Origin: Kordiimonas sp.
Lineage (GTDB): Bacteria > Pseudomonadota > Alphaproteobacteria > Sphingomonadales > Emcibacteraceae
Reading direction: 5' to 3'
Assembly (NCBI GenBank): GCA_002700365.1
Contig: PADB01000009.1
Coordinates: 160,387 to 224,386 of the forward strand
DNA length: 64,000 nt
This document shows positions 37,032-46,122 of this stretch, piece after piece. Positions within the stretch are counted from its first letter, which is position 1; the number at the start of each line of letters is the position of its first letter. The translations under genes were made by a program, and so were the position numbers. Under the pieces are notes generated by a model. The model was not told where the DNA came from and searched no databases. It saw nothing but the letters and a program-made list of their open reading frames with translations.

Positions 37032-37331
37032 ATGTTGACGATATCACACACCAGATCTCTATCTCTGGCCATTGCCTTCACATTATCCATGGCCGCCCCT
37101 GCGCTGGCGGACGATCATGGAAAAGGTAAAATGCCCGGCGATCATGGGCGCAGTCACGCCGAAGAAATGAAACACAAACATGATGACTGGAAAGCCGAAA
37201 AAGCCACAGCCAAAGAAGCCAAGAAAAAAAATAAAGAGGCCTTAAAAGACAAAGCTGATGACGCCGAAGATGACATGAAAGAACGTCATGAGGAAATGAA
37301 GGAAAAACACAAAGAAAAATATAAAAAATAA
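37032..37331 (+). CDS. Small secreted lysine/glutamate-rich protein, unknown
   Basis: A 99-residue protein with a clear signal peptide (SLSLAIAFTLSMAAPALA, then DD) and a mature part of about 72 residues that is almost wholly charged (Lys, Glu, Asp, His), likely a single extended helix. HDDHGKGK- and MKEKHKEK-like stretches could bind metals or nucleic acids, but no family is recognised. GGAG lies 8-12 bp before the ATG. Confidence 0.65.
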   Translation: MLTISHTRSLSLAIAFTLSMAAPALADDHGKGKMPGDHGRSHAEEMKHKHDDWKAEKATAKEAKKKNKEALKDKADDAEDDMKERHEEMKEKHKEKYKK

Positions 37332-37655
37332 TAACGGTTCAGCGGACAGGCGCTACGCTTCACACCCGACTGTATACCGGGGGAAGAACACCTTCACCTT
37401 TACCGATATATACTGACACATCTGGTCCGAAGCTATGGCCTGGTATGGTCCCGGTCCTGAATGCATGAAGGGGGGGTGCCTCCCCCTTCATGCATGGAAA
37501 ACCGGTTTCAACCACGACTACCGAAGATCCATGCCCCTTTGCACATCCAACGCTGCATCTCCAATACCTAAGACATTGCATCTTGGTGGAAAATAGGCCA
37601 AAGTGCGGCTGGATCCATAAATTAAAAACGCATACATCTACTCATAGGTCCCTGA
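37332..37655. other. Gap containing a strong hairpin
   Basis: No convincing gene. Its only notable feature is the 14-bp inverted repeat at 37461-37495. Short open frames on both strands here lack ribosome-binding sites. Confidence 0.45.
37461..37495. repeat. 14-bp perfect inverted repeat
   Basis: ATGCATGAAGGGGG (37461-37474) and CCCCCTTCATGCAT (37482-37495) are exact inverted copies around a 7-nt loop. No T-run on either side. It may terminate or stabilise the upstream transcript; its symmetry is stronger than other hairpins in the window. Confidence 0.85.
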
Positions 37656-38357
37656 ATGTCTCTTGGCAGTTCCCGACAAAAAGAACGCTTAAGGCGTCGC
37701 CGCCGTTTCTGGCTTGGATTTTTTAAATGGCTTTTTATCGTGGCCGTTTTTGCGGGCATGGGATACTTCGCATGGAACACAGGGTCAAAAATAGCCCGCC
37801 TTGATATAGACCTTCTCAATGAACGTTATACAAAGCTGCAACTGGATTATGAGGGCCTGCAACTCGAACTGGGTAAATCACAGGCCCGCGTTCAGGAATT
37901 AGAAAAACGCGTCCCCGATGAACGGTCACAGAGTTTACTGACCCTTATCAACAAACGACTGGACGAAGGACTGCCTTCCCAGCGTCTGGCGCAGGTTATC
38001 GCCACCTTGTCGCCCACCCAGAAATGTGAGGATACCTCACAACTGAAACGCTTTATCGTGCCCACCGCCATTCTCACGACAGGAAGTGGGGTAGTTTCCT
38101 TTGAAAAAGGCCTCCTGACCGTAAGTGGTAAGGGTCGCCCCTCCCTGAATGCTGAAGGCAAACCGGAAGCCTGGTACGATCCTGCTCAGGATGTTGATAT
38201 CAGCTTTACCCTTCCCGGTGGTGAGACACAAAAAATTAGCGGCACACTCCCCCTTCATCACACTGTTATCCTGGGCGACACCGAATATCGCTTTACCCTC
38301 AGTGCAGGCAATCGCAGCTTTATGGCTGTGGCGCTGTTAAAGTGCAGCTATCCCTGA
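37656..38357 (+). CDS. Membrane-anchored coiled-coil protein, unknown
   Basis: A 233-residue protein. A very basic N-terminus (KERLRRRRRFW) precedes one membrane helix (about 20-42), a coiled coil (about 50-90, with repeated Leu/Glu heptads) and a C-terminal beta-rich domain of about 110 residues facing the periplasm, with two cysteines (KCEDTS and LKCSYP) that may bridge. Family not recognised. It converges with the glutathione-transferase gene, 7 bp apart. Confidence 0.7.
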   Translation: MSLGSSRQKERLRRRRRFWLGFFKWLFIVAVFAGMGYFAWNTGSKIARLDIDLLNERYTKLQLDYEGLQLELGKSQARVQELEKRVPDERSQSLLTLINKRLDEGLPSQRLAQVIATLSPTQKCEDTSQLKRFIVPTAILTTGSGVVSFEKGLLTVSGKGRPSLNAEGKPEAWYDPAQDVDISFTLPGGETQKISGTLPLHHTVILGDTEYRFTLSAGNRSFMAVALLKCSYP

Positions 38358-38364
38358 GGCCTGC

Positions 38365-38982
38365 TCAGGCCGCCGCGATCCACTCTTGCATCGCCGGTAA
38401 GGCCATTATGGTCTTCACATAAGAAAGGCATGGCTCCGCCAACGGCACCTGAAACGTGACAAAGCGCGATGCGACGGGGGCAAACATGGCATCGGCAATT
38501 GAAAAATCACCAAACAGAAACGGGCCGCCCTGCCCGTAACAATGACGGCAATCCTGCCAAATTTCCATAATCCGCTGGACATCATGCTGTAATGCCTCAT
38601 CCATAACGATGGGATCATGTATTGCCTTGCATTCCATCGGCATTTGCTGTCGTAATGATTGAAAACCGGAATGCATTTCCGCGCTGACCGCACGGGCCAC
38701 CGCACGGACCCTGGCCTCTTGTGGCCACAACATTTTCTCCGGGTAACAATCCGCGAGAAACTCACAAATCGCCAAACTGTCCCAGACTTTCAACTCCCCC
38801 GCTTTCAATACGGGCACTTTGAAGGACGGGGAATGGGCGCGACATTGCGCCCGGGTATCATCTTGGCGCAGTTGAATAAAGACTTCTTCAAATTCAATGC
38901 CTGCCATTTTCATCAGCAGCCACGGACGTAATGACCATGTCGACCAATTCTTGTTACCGATCACTAATTGATATGTTGTCAT
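38365..38982 (-). CDS. Glutathione S-transferase family protein
   Basis: A 205-residue GST. The N-terminal thioredoxin-like domain begins TYQLVIGNKNWSTWSLRPWL, with the catalytic Ser/Thr region in NWSTWSLR and the SLAICEFLADCYP segment that binds the glutathione gamma-glutamyl group. The C-terminal helical domain ends in FGDFSIADAMFAPVASRF, the N-capping box. The ATG at 38982 is chosen; the longer frame adds 22 unconserved residues. Confidence 0.9.
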   Translation of the reverse strand: MTTYQLVIGNKNWSTWSLRPWLLMKMAGIEFEEVFIQLRQDDTRAQCRAHSPSFKVPVLKAGELKVWDSLAICEFLADCYPEKMLWPQEARVRAVARAVSAEMHSGFQSLRQQMPMECKAIHDPIVMDEALQHDVQRIMEIWQDCRHCYGQGGPFLFGDFSIADAMFAPVASRFVTFQVPLAEPCLSYVKTIMALPAMQEWIAAA

Positions 38983-39081
38983 AAGGCACGATTTCCTCTT
39001 GCAGGTGATATTTACAATACCCATCTCTTGCTTAAACTGGTACTTCACATCTTATCAAGACGCAATCAGGGAATATCCGCT

Positions 39082-40527
39082 GTGCCTTCAACAGAAACAC
39101 AACCCGCCGCCTCAACACTGGATTTTATTTTTCGTGATCTTCCATCCCCTTTTGGTCCCTCTTCGGACGACGCTATACCCGTTTGGCCCATAGATCAGGA
39201 AAGTTACCCGGACTGGGTCGCACAGCAAGAACCTCTATGGCAAAAATGGGCATCTAGTTCCGACTTTACCGCCGCCAAAAATACGATCCTTTTGCTGCCC
39301 GATACCCAAGGGGAGATCGCCGGGGTAATCTTAGGATTAGGGCAAAACAACGGGCTTGAGGCCGACCCTTGGCCTTACGCCAGTTTGGCGAAAAAACTTC
39401 CCGCAGGCCTTTATTACATCGATGCCCCCCTTTCTGAGCAGGCCGCTTTTCATGCGGGGTTAGGATGGGCTCTCAGCAGCTACCGTTTTACCCATTACAA
39501 AGAAAACGATCCACAAAAAGCCCGCTTGGTATTGCCCCGCCCCGAACAGGCAGAAAACATATTAGCCCTGGCGGCGGGCACACAATTAACCCGGGATTTG
39601 GTGAATCTACCGACCGAAGACATGGGACCGGATACCTTGGGCGATGTCAGCGAACATATTGCCGCGGAATATGGTGCTCAGATCACACAAATTATTGGCG
39701 ATGACTTGCTTGCGGCGGGGTATCGCACCATTCACACCGTAGGCCGCGCAGCCGCAAAAGCTTCGCGCCTCATTGATATCACTTGGGGACGGTCAGACGC
39801 CCCGAAAGTCACGCTGGTCGGTAAAGGCGTTTGTTTTGACACCGGCGGACTGGACCTCAAACCTTCCTCTGCCATGCGCAATATGAAAAAAGATATGGGA
39901 GGGGCCGCCCATGTTCTGGGTCTGGCAACCGCGATTATGCGTACGGGACTGGATATCCGTTTGCGGGTACTCATTCCCGCTGTTGAAAATAATATCAGCG
40001 GAAACGCGTTTCGCCCCGGTGACATTATCCGCACCTATAAAGGGCTGACGGTAGAAATTGGCAATACCGATGCCGAAGGCCGTCTGATCCTTTGTGATGC
40101 CCTGACACTTGCCGATGAAGAACAGCCAGAATTGATGTTGGATTTTGCGACATTAACTGGCGCCGCACGTGTGGCCTTGGGGGCCGATATCCCTCCCTTC
40201 TTCACAGACGATCATCAATTAGCCGCGGATCTTGCCAATCATGCCGCTGCACAAGCCGACCCTGTCTGGCGGCTGCCGTTGTATGGCCCCTATGCGGAAC
40301 AACTGGACAGCCCCATTGCTGACCTGTGCAATGTAAGCGACAGTTCCTTTGCTGGCGCCATTACCGCCGCACTGTATCTTAAGAATTTCGTGGAAAAGAC
40401 CCCCTCATGGGTACATTTTGACGTCTTTGCATGGAATATGGCCGATCGTCCCGGGCGGCCCAAGGGCGGTGAGGCTATGGGCCTCAGGTCTGTCTACGCC
40501 TTACTATGTGAAAGATATAAGTCTTAG
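39082..40527 (+). CDS. M17-family leucyl aminopeptidase
   Basis: A 481-residue cytosolic metallo-aminopeptidase removing N-terminal residues from peptides. The zinc/active-site blocks are present: GKGVCFDTGGLDLKPSSAM with the conserved lysine and aspartate, KKDMGGAA, and the signature NTDAEGRLILCDAL. The N-terminal macrodomain-like part is less conserved. I start at GTG 39082, preceded by AGGGA; upstream in-frame codons overlap the divergent GST gene. Confidence 0.92.
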   Translation: MPSTETQPAASTLDFIFRDLPSPFGPSSDDAIPVWPIDQESYPDWVAQQEPLWQKWASSSDFTAAKNTILLLPDTQGEIAGVILGLGQNNGLEADPWPYASLAKKLPAGLYYIDAPLSEQAAFHAGLGWALSSYRFTHYKENDPQKARLVLPRPEQAENILALAAGTQLTRDLVNLPTEDMGPDTLGDVSEHIAAEYGAQITQIIGDDLLAAGYRTIHTVGRAAAKASRLIDITWGRSDAPKVTLVGKGVCFDTGGLDLKPSSAMRNMKKDMGGAAHVLGLATAIMRTGLDIRLRVLIPAVENNISGNAFRPGDIIRTYKGLTVEIGNTDAEGRLILCDALTLADEEQPELMLDFATLTGAARVALGADIPPFFTDDHQLAADLANHAAAQADPVWRLPLYGPYAEQLDSPIADLCNVSDSSFAGAITAALYLKNFVEKTPSWVHFDVFAWNMADRPGRPKGGEAMGLRSVYALLCERYKS

Positions 40528-40598
40528 CCCATCTAACCCTTGCATTAGACACCTCTCATTGGCATTATTTCGCAATGCAGCATGAAGGAGACGGCAAC

Positions 40599-40961
40599 GT
40601 GAATGCCGATCAGGAATTAACCTTTGACCTTAGCGGTCATAACGGCCTACGCCTCTGGCACGGCACGTTATTAAAAACAGTGCGTCAGGACAGTATTGAC
40701 CTGTCCGCACGCCAACAGGCTTTATTGTTGCAAATATACCTGGAACCGGCTCCTCATACAGTTCGCGGCCTCGCGGCCGCCTTACAGGTGTCCAAGCCCG
40801 TTGTGACGCGGGCCTTAGACACACTCAGCACCATGGGGCTGGTCCGTCGCAAACGCGATGAAGCAGATAAACGTAATGTATTGGTTCAGCGCACGGTTAA
40901 AGGGGCGGTATATTTAACGGACCTTGCAGATTTAATAGAAAAGACCAATAGTGAATTATAA
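40599..40961 (+). CDS. MarR-like winged-helix regulator
   Basis: A 120-residue DNA-binding protein. A winged helix is visible in HTVRGLAAALQVSKPVVTRA (recognition helix) and the wing RKRDEADKRNVLVQRT. It starts at GTG 40599, with AAGGAG 8 bp upstream; the ATG eight codons earlier would cover this site. It lies just before the NlpC/P60 gene. The inducer is unknown. Confidence 0.85.
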   Translation: MNADQELTFDLSGHNGLRLWHGTLLKTVRQDSIDLSARQQALLLQIYLEPAPHTVRGLAAALQVSKPVVTRALDTLSTMGLVRRKRDEADKRNVLVQRTVKGAVYLTDLADLIEKTNSEL

Positions 40962-41030
40962 ATAATCCAAAGGGGGGGGTATACACTCCTCCTCTCCGCT
41001 TAATCGCAAGATGAAATCACAAAGGTGGAA

Positions 41031-41900
41031 ATGACACATTCGCTAGACAACCGCACATCCCCCTACCGCGATGATCTTGCGGCGAAGCATTTGTCAGACG
41101 TTGTAACCGCACCACGTTACACCACAGGCACCACCCAACAAGTCCTCAGCCCTCTGGCTCCGCTCTATGCCATGCCAGATGATAATACCCCTACCACCAG
41201 TACGCTTTTGTATGGTGAAAAATTTATAGTTTATGATCAACAGGATGGCTGGGCCTGGGGCCAATGTGAACATGACGATTATGTCGGCTACCTGCGCGAA
41301 GAACACCTCCGCACGGATACCTCCCCCGCAAGTCACTATGTCAGTGCCCTCAGCACCTATCTTTTTTCCTCACCAGACGTGAAATCCCCGCCTTACCACC
41401 CGATTTATTTCATGTCGCCTGTTTGTATCGACACGGACACCACACAACCCACGGAAAATGGCTTTATTGCCGTCAAGGGGGGCGGCTGGGTCTATGCGGA
41501 ACATATAAGCCGTGATTATGGAACCGACCATACGGCAGAGGCCCTTAAATTTCTCTATACACCTTATCTTTGGGGGGGCCGGAGCCATGCTGGGCTTGAC
41601 TGCTCTGCCCTTGTGCAAATTTCCTTAGCCGCAACAGGACGCGCCGCACCGCGTGATAGTGATATGCAGGAAGCCATACTCGGCACCCCTCTGGACGGCG
41701 AAGACGTGCCTGAAAAAGGTGATCTTGCTTTCTTTCCCGGTCATGTTGGCATCATGCTGGATGATATGCATCTATTGCATGCCAATGCTACGCATATGCG
41801 CGTCAGCATTGATCCCTTGAAAGATGTCATTGGCTGGATCGAACGTGAAAGCGGCCACGGCCTCAACTGTATCCGCAGGCTCGCCCCCGCAGGTTTCTAG
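41031..41900 (+). CDS. NlpC/P60 cysteine peptidase with SH3-like domains
   Basis: A 289-residue cell-wall hydrolase. Two bacterial SH3-like segments (about 40-95 and 100-160) precede the NlpC/P60 domain (about 165-289) with catalytic cysteine in GLDCSALVQ, histidine in GHVGIML and third polar residue in LLHANATHM. It would cut gamma-D-Glu-meso-diaminopimelate links or recycle muropeptides. No signal peptide is seen, so it is probably cytosolic. The ATG at 41031 is preceded by AAAGGTGG. Confidence 0.9.
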   Translation: MTHSLDNRTSPYRDDLAAKHLSDVVTAPRYTTGTTQQVLSPLAPLYAMPDDNTPTTSTLLYGEKFIVYDQQDGWAWGQCEHDDYVGYLREEHLRTDTSPASHYVSALSTYLFSSPDVKSPPYHPIYFMSPVCIDTDTTQPTENGFIAVKGGGWVYAEHISRDYGTDHTAEALKFLYTPYLWGGRSHAGLDCSALVQISLAATGRAAPRDSDMQEAILGTPLDGEDVPEKGDLAFFPGHVGIMLDDMHLLHANATHMRVSIDPLKDVIGWIERESGHGLNCIRRLAPAGF

Positions 41901-42041
41901 ATAATGCGTCTATACACTCAGGACTTTGGCAAATCTACCTGCAAAACCTGATCTGGCCACAAACGCCCCCCTTGCCACAACGTTCCACAGATACTGCCAC
42001 GGGCTGTAACTAAAGGAACGCACACAGACACCTTTGGCCGC

Positions 42042-42467
42042 TCAACGACGCTGCATGCTCACATCAGAAATGAGGACCTCTACACCACCTTTTTCGCTCA
42101 AGACGCGATCAGTTTCATATTGGAAATACTGGGTCAGAAATTCTATATCAACGGGCTGATCCACCCGCAGATACAGACGCGAAAGGTCTGAAAATTTACG
42201 AAGCAGGGCATCCTGCACTCTCATCCGCTGTCTTTCAACCTCAGATTGAACTTCTTCATCTTCAATCACGAGCGTCACATGCACGGTTACGACCCCTTCG
42301 CGCCGTACGCCTTTATACAGATTCGCGACCAGCGGCTGCATATGCATATATATATATTCCTGTTTTACACTAGCCTCTTCAGATTCGGCCCCGCTTGCCG
42401 CAAATGACATCGCTGAAAACTGCATAAAACAGCCTAAAAAGACGATAATGTACCTTATTTTCATCAA
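42042..42467 (-). CDS. FliL-like exported protein
   Basis: A 141-residue protein with a signal peptide (YIIVFLGCFMQFSAMSF, cut near FAAS). The rest has the FliL pattern: paired strand region VTVHVTLVIEDEEVQSEVE, a RVQDALLRKFSDL helix and a C-terminal VEVLISDVSMQ strand. FliL proteins associate with the flagellar stator; this version has a cleavable-looking leader rather than a clear anchor. It may be a relative outside the main flagellar cluster. Neighbouring genes do not include motor components. Confidence 0.55.
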   Translation of the reverse strand: MMKIRYIIVFLGCFMQFSAMSFAASGAESEEASVKQEYIYMHMQPLVANLYKGVRREGVVTVHVTLVIEDEEVQSEVERQRMRVQDALLRKFSDLSRLYLRVDQPVDIEFLTQYFQYETDRVLSEKGGVEVLISDVSMQRR

Positions 42468-42558
42468 AAGGTGACCTGCTATTAAATCCCTGTTTCATAT
42501 AGTGATTATGACATTTTATATCAGAAGGCTCTTAAAAAAGGCCTAAATAATGTCAATT

Positions 42559-42586
42559 TTGTTACAAAAAACGTAACTTCTATCTT
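42559..42586 (+). promoter_or_regulatory. Candidate promoter of the plus-strand small RNA
   Basis: TTGTTA (42559-42564), a 16-bp spacer, TATCTT (42581-42586). It is moderately close to consensus and points towards the hairpin-terminator region downstream. Confidence 0.4.
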
Positions 42587-42592
42587 GTCTAA

Positions 42593-42737
42593 ATCTAAGC
42601 TTTCCCTTATATTGCGCGTGCCTCTGGAGCAGGGGCGGAGACAAGTACTTATCCGACCCCCAACGGACTACTTGGCTCCGCCTACTCCAGGATGTAAGAT
42701 GAAAATAGCACCTCAAATTCTGGGTGCTTTTTTTTAT
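42593..42737 (+). ncRNA. Candidate small RNA with long hairpin and terminator
   Basis: Between two minus-strand genes lies a plus-strand transcript-like unit of about 145 nt. A long stem comprises CTGGAG/CTCCAG (42624-42629, 42685-42690), GGCGGAG/CTCCGCC (42634-42640, 42676-42682), CAAGTA/TACTTG (42642-42647, 42669-42674) and TCCG/CGGA around an ACCCCCAA loop. AGCACC/GGTGCT then forms a second hairpin followed by eight Ts (to about 42736). The C-rich loop could pair with Shine-Dalgarno regions. A match to a known RNA family was not recognised. Confidence 0.5.
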
Positions 42738-42761
42738 GCAAAAATATCACCAATAATTGAT

Positions 42762-45563
42762 TTAAACTAAAACGCCACCTGACCCGATCAATAAATTATT
42801 TAGGCCACTTTGATAGTTTGCTAATTGGCTGGCTTGATAGCTTGAAATGGTCCCGCTTTGTAACCGGCTTTGCTGCAAAAGTTGTGCTTTCAGCGGATCA
42901 AAAGTCAAAGACCGAAATGCGCGCTGGATTGTAGATAGGGCAAAATCTAACTGGTTTGCCACATACTCTGCCTCTTTTTTGCTGCGCGTCCCCCAATTTG
43001 TCTCTAACCGCAACCCGAACACGCCGCCCAGGTCGTCGGGGTCCGTTCCTTCAGATTCACTATCTAATTTAAACAATACCTCTGTCGGCAGAATTTTTGC
43101 TGGCTCCAGCCCTAACTTCGCAAGTGCATCTTCACCGCCATCCCCGGCAAGGATCCTGATTTCACCGCCGTTCTTGGCTTCAATTTTTAAAGTCGGTCCC
43201 TCTGCGCTGAAAACTTTGGATGCTTCCATTTTTGTTAATGACAAACGGTCAATACGGGCCGCCAATGATTCATACGTATCATCCTCACGTATTGTCACTT
43301 TTATCGGCGCGCGGTCATCTATGGAAATATAAAAATGATCCCCGGCACGCGCCGTTGTCTGATCGACGATAGTGCGTTCCTGATCGTAATTTACTGTTCC
43401 CACTGGCAACCCCAGTGTCGTTAAGATGGAAGAACCGTTTTGTGAAAAAGCAATCCCCGTAGAACCGTTCTGTCCTTGCACACCGCCAAATTGTTGTATC
43501 CAGTCGGTGCTACCTGTCGTACCATTAATTTTCGCCGCATATCCATTGCTGCTGCCGATTAATGTTTCCCCTGGCAAGCTACCTGTCGTCCGTCCGGCAA
43601 CATACACATTACCCCCCTGGGCAATGATCGCCTCAATGCTATCTGTATCATTGGACCCCAGAAAATGCGTCCAATCGGCAGCCCCGCTTCCCCCATTATC
43701 ACTAATGCGCGTGACAAAGCCGTCATCTCCTCCGCTGGCGGCATTCACCACACTCCCCCCGCCGGACAAACTACTATTGCCTGTCACACCGGCCAGATAA
43801 ACATTACCACCTTCCACCGCTAGGCCGGAAATGCGGCCGCCGTTCAGGTCTCCCAAATCAACGGACCATAGCGTCGATGACAAATCTGCTGCATCTAATT
43901 TTCGTAAAACCGCCCGGCCATCTTCTTCGCTTGCCACCAGAACATGGCCATCACTGGCAAGCGCTGTTGCACGAGCGATATCATCATTGGCAGCACCAAA
44001 CTGACTGCTGGCCAGAACGCTTCCATCACTACCGGACAGCCTCAGGGCATAAGCGTCTTTGCCACCCGCAGAAGTCAAACTACTAGAGATAATGCCGCTG
44101 GTTTGCCCCACAACGATAACATCACCATTACTGTCCACGGCTAAGGAAGCCGCCTGGTCTGACGCTACACTATCCAATTGCTGCACCCACAATTCGGTGC
44201 CTAATCCGTCATACTTTGCGACAAAGCTGTCTTGTCCGGTGTACAGGTCTGCATCTTCGATTTCCGAATTAACATGGCCCGCAATCAGAACATTATCATC
44301 ATTATCTACGGCAACTGCATAAGCCTCCGCCTGGTCAGCTGCCCCCAATAACCTGTTCCAAACGACATTGCCGGACGCATCATACTTGGTCAAAAAGACA
44401 TCCGATATCTCTGCGGTATTTATTTCGCGATCAAAACTGCCAATACTCTGTCCCACAACGTAAACAGAACCCTGACTATCAACGGCCGTCGCCACGGCGG
44501 AAGTTGTCCCGACCGGTACGTCTGTCACCACATCTTCATCGTCATTGGTCGGCACCTCTGATATTTCACCGGTCAACCCGGCAATATCCTGCTTGAAATC
44601 CTGAGTTGCATTGCTGCCTGTCAATCCGCCAAGTTTTGTTAAAGTGCCCGTCTCAACCGCGTCCAAACCATCATCCAGATGGGTTCCTGTGACATAAAGC
44701 GCAGGTTCCGTCACCGCTGCACTAAAAGTCAATTCCTCCAGGGACGCCAATTTTACTTTCAGGGCGTAACGCTCTTCCGCTACTTCTTCCACACTGAACC
44801 GCGTTGAATATTTACTGACATTCTCACCATTCGAATCAACAGTTGTGAATTCGGCAATTTTGCTGTTAATCAGACTATTCAAACTGGTGATTGTGACATC
44901 CCCCTCAATTTCTGACAGGTCAACAATCACGTCATCGCTGTTGCTGCCGGCTGTGATATTGATCGTAAAAACTTCATCGCCCTGCACACCCACAAGAGGC
45001 GCGGTTTTATCGCCCACATGAACGGTCTGAAAGACTTGTTCCCGTGGATCTTTGCCTAATGAAACCCCTGTCTCCACCCTGTTTGCTTTTTCACCGAACA
45101 ACAAAACCAGCTTATCCAGCTCCACATCGGAAATATAATCCTGCACTTGGGCGAGCCCGTTTTGGAACTGATTGTGAATACGCGCCAATAAAGCGTCCGG
45201 TGTTGCCTCATCCGCCGCATATTGCGCCAATGCCTGCAGATCGCTTAATCCCTCATATAAAGCAAATAGGGCTTTTTCATCTTTATTCGCCCCCGCTTCC
45301 AGTACCGCTGCACTGTCCAACCGGATAAAATCATCCTGATCCCGCAATTCATTAAAACGACGCACCAGCGTCTTTTCTGCACCTTGATTATCCCATGGTG
45401 TAACAACGGCCGGACCGCGACTGGCACTGCTTTGCGCCGCTGTCGGCAGACTGGACAAAGTCCGGGCCTGCACCTGTGCGGAATAATAACCACTCAGCAC
45501 TGACGTATCTAAGCCAATGATCGTAAAAGTCGGTGCATCATTTGTGGAAAAAAGGCTGACCAT
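42762..45563 (-). CDS. Large SBBP beta-propeller protein, possibly flagellar (FlaEY-like)
   Basis: A 933-residue protein with no signal peptide. After an N-terminal helical region (1-160) and a mixed domain come about six SBBP-type beta-propeller repeats (roughly 355-720), each with the pattern AVDxxGxVxVVGxT (for example AVDSNGDVIVVGQTSG). The C-terminal ~130 residues are helical and Gln-rich (FDPLKAQLLQQSRL), reminiscent of flagellin or hook-associated termini. It may be a FlaEY-like flagellar regulator/structural protein as annotated in other alphaproteobacteria; the FliL-like neighbour fits, but evidence is thin. Acidic overall. Confidence 0.6.
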   Translation of the reverse strand: MVSLFSTNDAPTFTIIGLDTSVLSGYYSAQVQARTLSSLPTAAQSSASRGPAVVTPWDNQGAEKTLVRRFNELRDQDDFIRLDSAAVLEAGANKDEKALFALYEGLSDLQALAQYAADEATPDALLARIHNQFQNGLAQVQDYISDVELDKLVLLFGEKANRVETGVSLGKDPREQVFQTVHVGDKTAPLVGVQGDEVFTINITAGSNSDDVIVDLSEIEGDVTITSLNSLINSKIAEFTTVDSNGENVSKYSTRFSVEEVAEERYALKVKLASLEELTFSAAVTEPALYVTGTHLDDGLDAVETGTLTKLGGLTGSNATQDFKQDIAGLTGEISEVPTNDDEDVVTDVPVGTTSAVATAVDSQGSVYVVGQSIGSFDREINTAEISDVFLTKYDASGNVVWNRLLGAADQAEAYAVAVDNDDNVLIAGHVNSEIEDADLYTGQDSFVAKYDGLGTELWVQQLDSVASDQAASLAVDSNGDVIVVGQTSGIISSSLTSAGGKDAYALRLSGSDGSVLASSQFGAANDDIARATALASDGHVLVASEEDGRAVLRKLDAADLSSTLWSVDLGDLNGGRISGLAVEGGNVYLAGVTGNSSLSGGGSVVNAASGGDDGFVTRISDNGGSGAADWTHFLGSNDTDSIEAIIAQGGNVYVAGRTTGSLPGETLIGSSNGYAAKINGTTGSTDWIQQFGGVQGQNGSTGIAFSQNGSSILTTLGLPVGTVNYDQERTIVDQTTARAGDHFYISIDDRAPIKVTIREDDTYESLAARIDRLSLTKMEASKVFSAEGPTLKIEAKNGGEIRILAGDGGEDALAKLGLEPAKILPTEVLFKLDSESEGTDPDDLGGVFGLRLETNWGTRSKKEAEYVANQLDFALSTIQRAFRSLTFDPLKAQLLQQSRLQSGTISSYQASQLANYQSGLNNLLIGSGGVLV

Positions 45564-45815
45564 TTACCGGGACCTCACACAACCTTGCGTATTTTCACCG
45601 TTCCTGATTTTTATCGGGAAAGCGGCACACACATCCGTGAAGCCATTCTGGCCTTCATCGCTTAAGATTACATTAACATTTACCTTTTGAAAAGGTTATC
45701 CTGAAAATGCAGGAATAGAACAACTCATTTCCACAACAACAGTTGCACCATCCCCTGCTTCGCTTATATCTTATGGACAAGATGAGCCGCGAAAGGGCGA
45801 AACAGGACAGAAAGC

Positions 45816-46106
45816 ATGTATGCGTTATTTAATCTAATTGCCACCGTTATCGATCTTTATATCTGGGCACTGATTATCTCTGTGATTCTCAGCTGGCTTG
45901 TTGCCTATAACGTCGTCAACACAGGGAACAAATTTGTACTGACCGTTATGGATTTTCTGAATAGAATCACGGCACCCGCCCTTCGCCCGATCCGCAATAT
46001 TCTCCCTGATATGGGGGGATTGGACCTATCCCCGATCGTGCTGATTCTGGGGCTGATATTCCTGAAAAATTTATTACTTTATGACCTGTTACCCCATCTG
46101 ACCTGA
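45816..46106 (+). CDS. YggT-family membrane protein
   Basis: A 96-residue integral membrane protein with two YGGT segments: IWALIISVILSWLVAY and a second copy before FLKNLLLYDLLP. The NRITAPALRPIRNILPDMGG loop is the family hallmark. YggT proteins have been linked to osmotic protection and cell-division or envelope factors. First gene of the YggT-DUF167-folD group. Confidence 0.93.
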   Translation: MYALFNLIATVIDLYIWALIISVILSWLVAYNVVNTGNKFVLTVMDFLNRITAPALRPIRNILPDMGGLDLSPIVLILGLIFLKNLLLYDLLPHLT

Positions 46107-46122
46107 TGATTGTTGTGCCTTG

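Noticed and set aside
37490-37726. Plus-strand ORF of 78 codons before the coiled-coil protein gene
   Set aside because: It overlaps the start of a better gene in another frame and begins inside the hairpin.
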